Shown one piece after another: positions 63,753 through 64,000 of a stretch of 64,000 nucleotides of DNA. The notes under the pieces were generated by a model. The model did not search any database. It was not told where the DNA came from and saw only the letters and a program-made list of their open reading frames with translations. Position numbers and translations under genes: made by a program. The stretch comes from Ixodes scapularis (lineage: Eukaryota; Arthropoda; Arachnida; Ixodida; Ixodidae): contig NW_024609846.1 of assembly GCF_016920785.2 (NCBI RefSeq), positions 106,816,831-106,880,830 on the forward strand, in the 5' to 3' direction. The stretch's first letter is position 1. Every line of letters begins with the position of its first letter.

Positions 63753-64000
63753 CAACGAGGTAGAGAGAATAAACATTTTTATTGAGCAAAAGAAGCTTCG
63801 GGAGGCGTCCTTAGTCCAGGATGCCTTGAGCTCGGGCTGCGTCTTGGGCCCTCGCGACTAGTCGTAGCTGATCGTCGAGGTCGGAGCTGGCCAAGGCTCT
63901 CTCCCAAAGCTCGGTAGTGGGGAAGAGGATGGGGGGATGTAGTGATGTTTGGGAGCAGCCTCCTACCATATGTCGGAGGGACCCGGGTTCTCCGCAGAAA
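63753..64000 (-). mobile_element. I-type LINE no. 6, 3' end, continues outside the window
   Basis: The minus strand enters at 64000 in ORF2 and ends in a short 3' UTR with AATAAA (TTTATT on the plus strand at 63777-63782). The rest lies outside the window. Confidence 0.7.
63811..64000 (-). CDS. LINE no. 6 ORF2 C-terminus (partial)
   Basis: The frame reads FCGEPGSLRHMVGGC, then LWERALASSDLDDQLRLVAR and AQDAARAQGILD before a TAA at 63811-63813. This resembles the C-terminus of LINE no. 2 (ARKIVVACGALD) and follows the Cys/His region of I-type ORF2. Whether the whole ORF is intact cannot be seen. Confidence 0.65.
   Translation of the reverse strand, partial: FCGEPGSLRHMVGGCSQTSLHPPILFPTTELWERALASSDLDDQLRLVARAQDAARAQGILD

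Overview
This 64 kb window is animal nuclear DNA, most likely from a hard (ixodid) tick. It has no operons, CRISPR arrays or bacterial signals. It holds one apparently intact host gene, an intronless cytosolic sulfotransferase (27455-28432, +). Almost everything else recognisable is mobile DNA: Ty3/gypsy LTR elements, RNase H-bearing I-type LINEs with CAA or CCA tails, Penelope-like elements (PLEs) with GIY-YIG endonuclease, hAT and TA- or TTAA-flanked DNA elements, foldback MITEs and tRNA-type SINEs. The tick assignment is inference from this repertoire and the sulfotransferase type; no species is claimed.

Layout. 1-13775 is a nest. An I-type LINE ORF2 (6123-6268 and 12585-13775) is abutted by a gypsy element (1-6122) and split by a second, minus-strand gypsy element (6269-12580). 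The first gypsy is split by a hAT-type element (1174-4256), which is itself split by a PLE (2083-3881). Target duplications are visible for three of these insertions, and two reading frames rejoin exactly when the insert is skipped. 13776-27390 has no host gene; it holds a 571 bp (TG)n/(CG)n tract, several inverted-repeat MITEs and a 2.45 kb TA-flanked element (21820-24272). 27391-28540 is the sulfotransferase with TATA box and poly(A) signal. 28741-32279 is an LTR element with 99.5 percent identical LTRs whose pol has been inverted between them.

34836-40672 is a duplicated unit of about 290 bp; its second copy is split by an I-type LINE (35273-39654, itself carrying a SINE and a foldback) and a MITE. 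40676-46860 is a minus-strand I-type LINE with ORF1 and ORF2. 47137-52631 is a PLE with long-terminal pLTRs, carrying a MITE in its left pLTR and a second, inverted copy of the TA-flanked element (48116-50515) in its coding region. 52632-55044 and 56131-57757 are two more RNase H LINEs. 58552-62660 holds unclassified elements whose ends are phased arrays of short repeats. A LINE 3' end runs off the window at 64000.

How it works together. Apart from the sulfotransferase, these are not cooperating genes. The window is a stratigraphy of transposition, and insertion order can be read from which element interrupts which. The least ordinary objects are the inverted-pol LTR element with tRNA-like boxes inside its LTR, the third ORF in the env position of the 6269-12580 gypsy, the near-perfect 61 bp hairpin at 55875-55935, and the phased-repeat elements near 58.5-62.7 kb.
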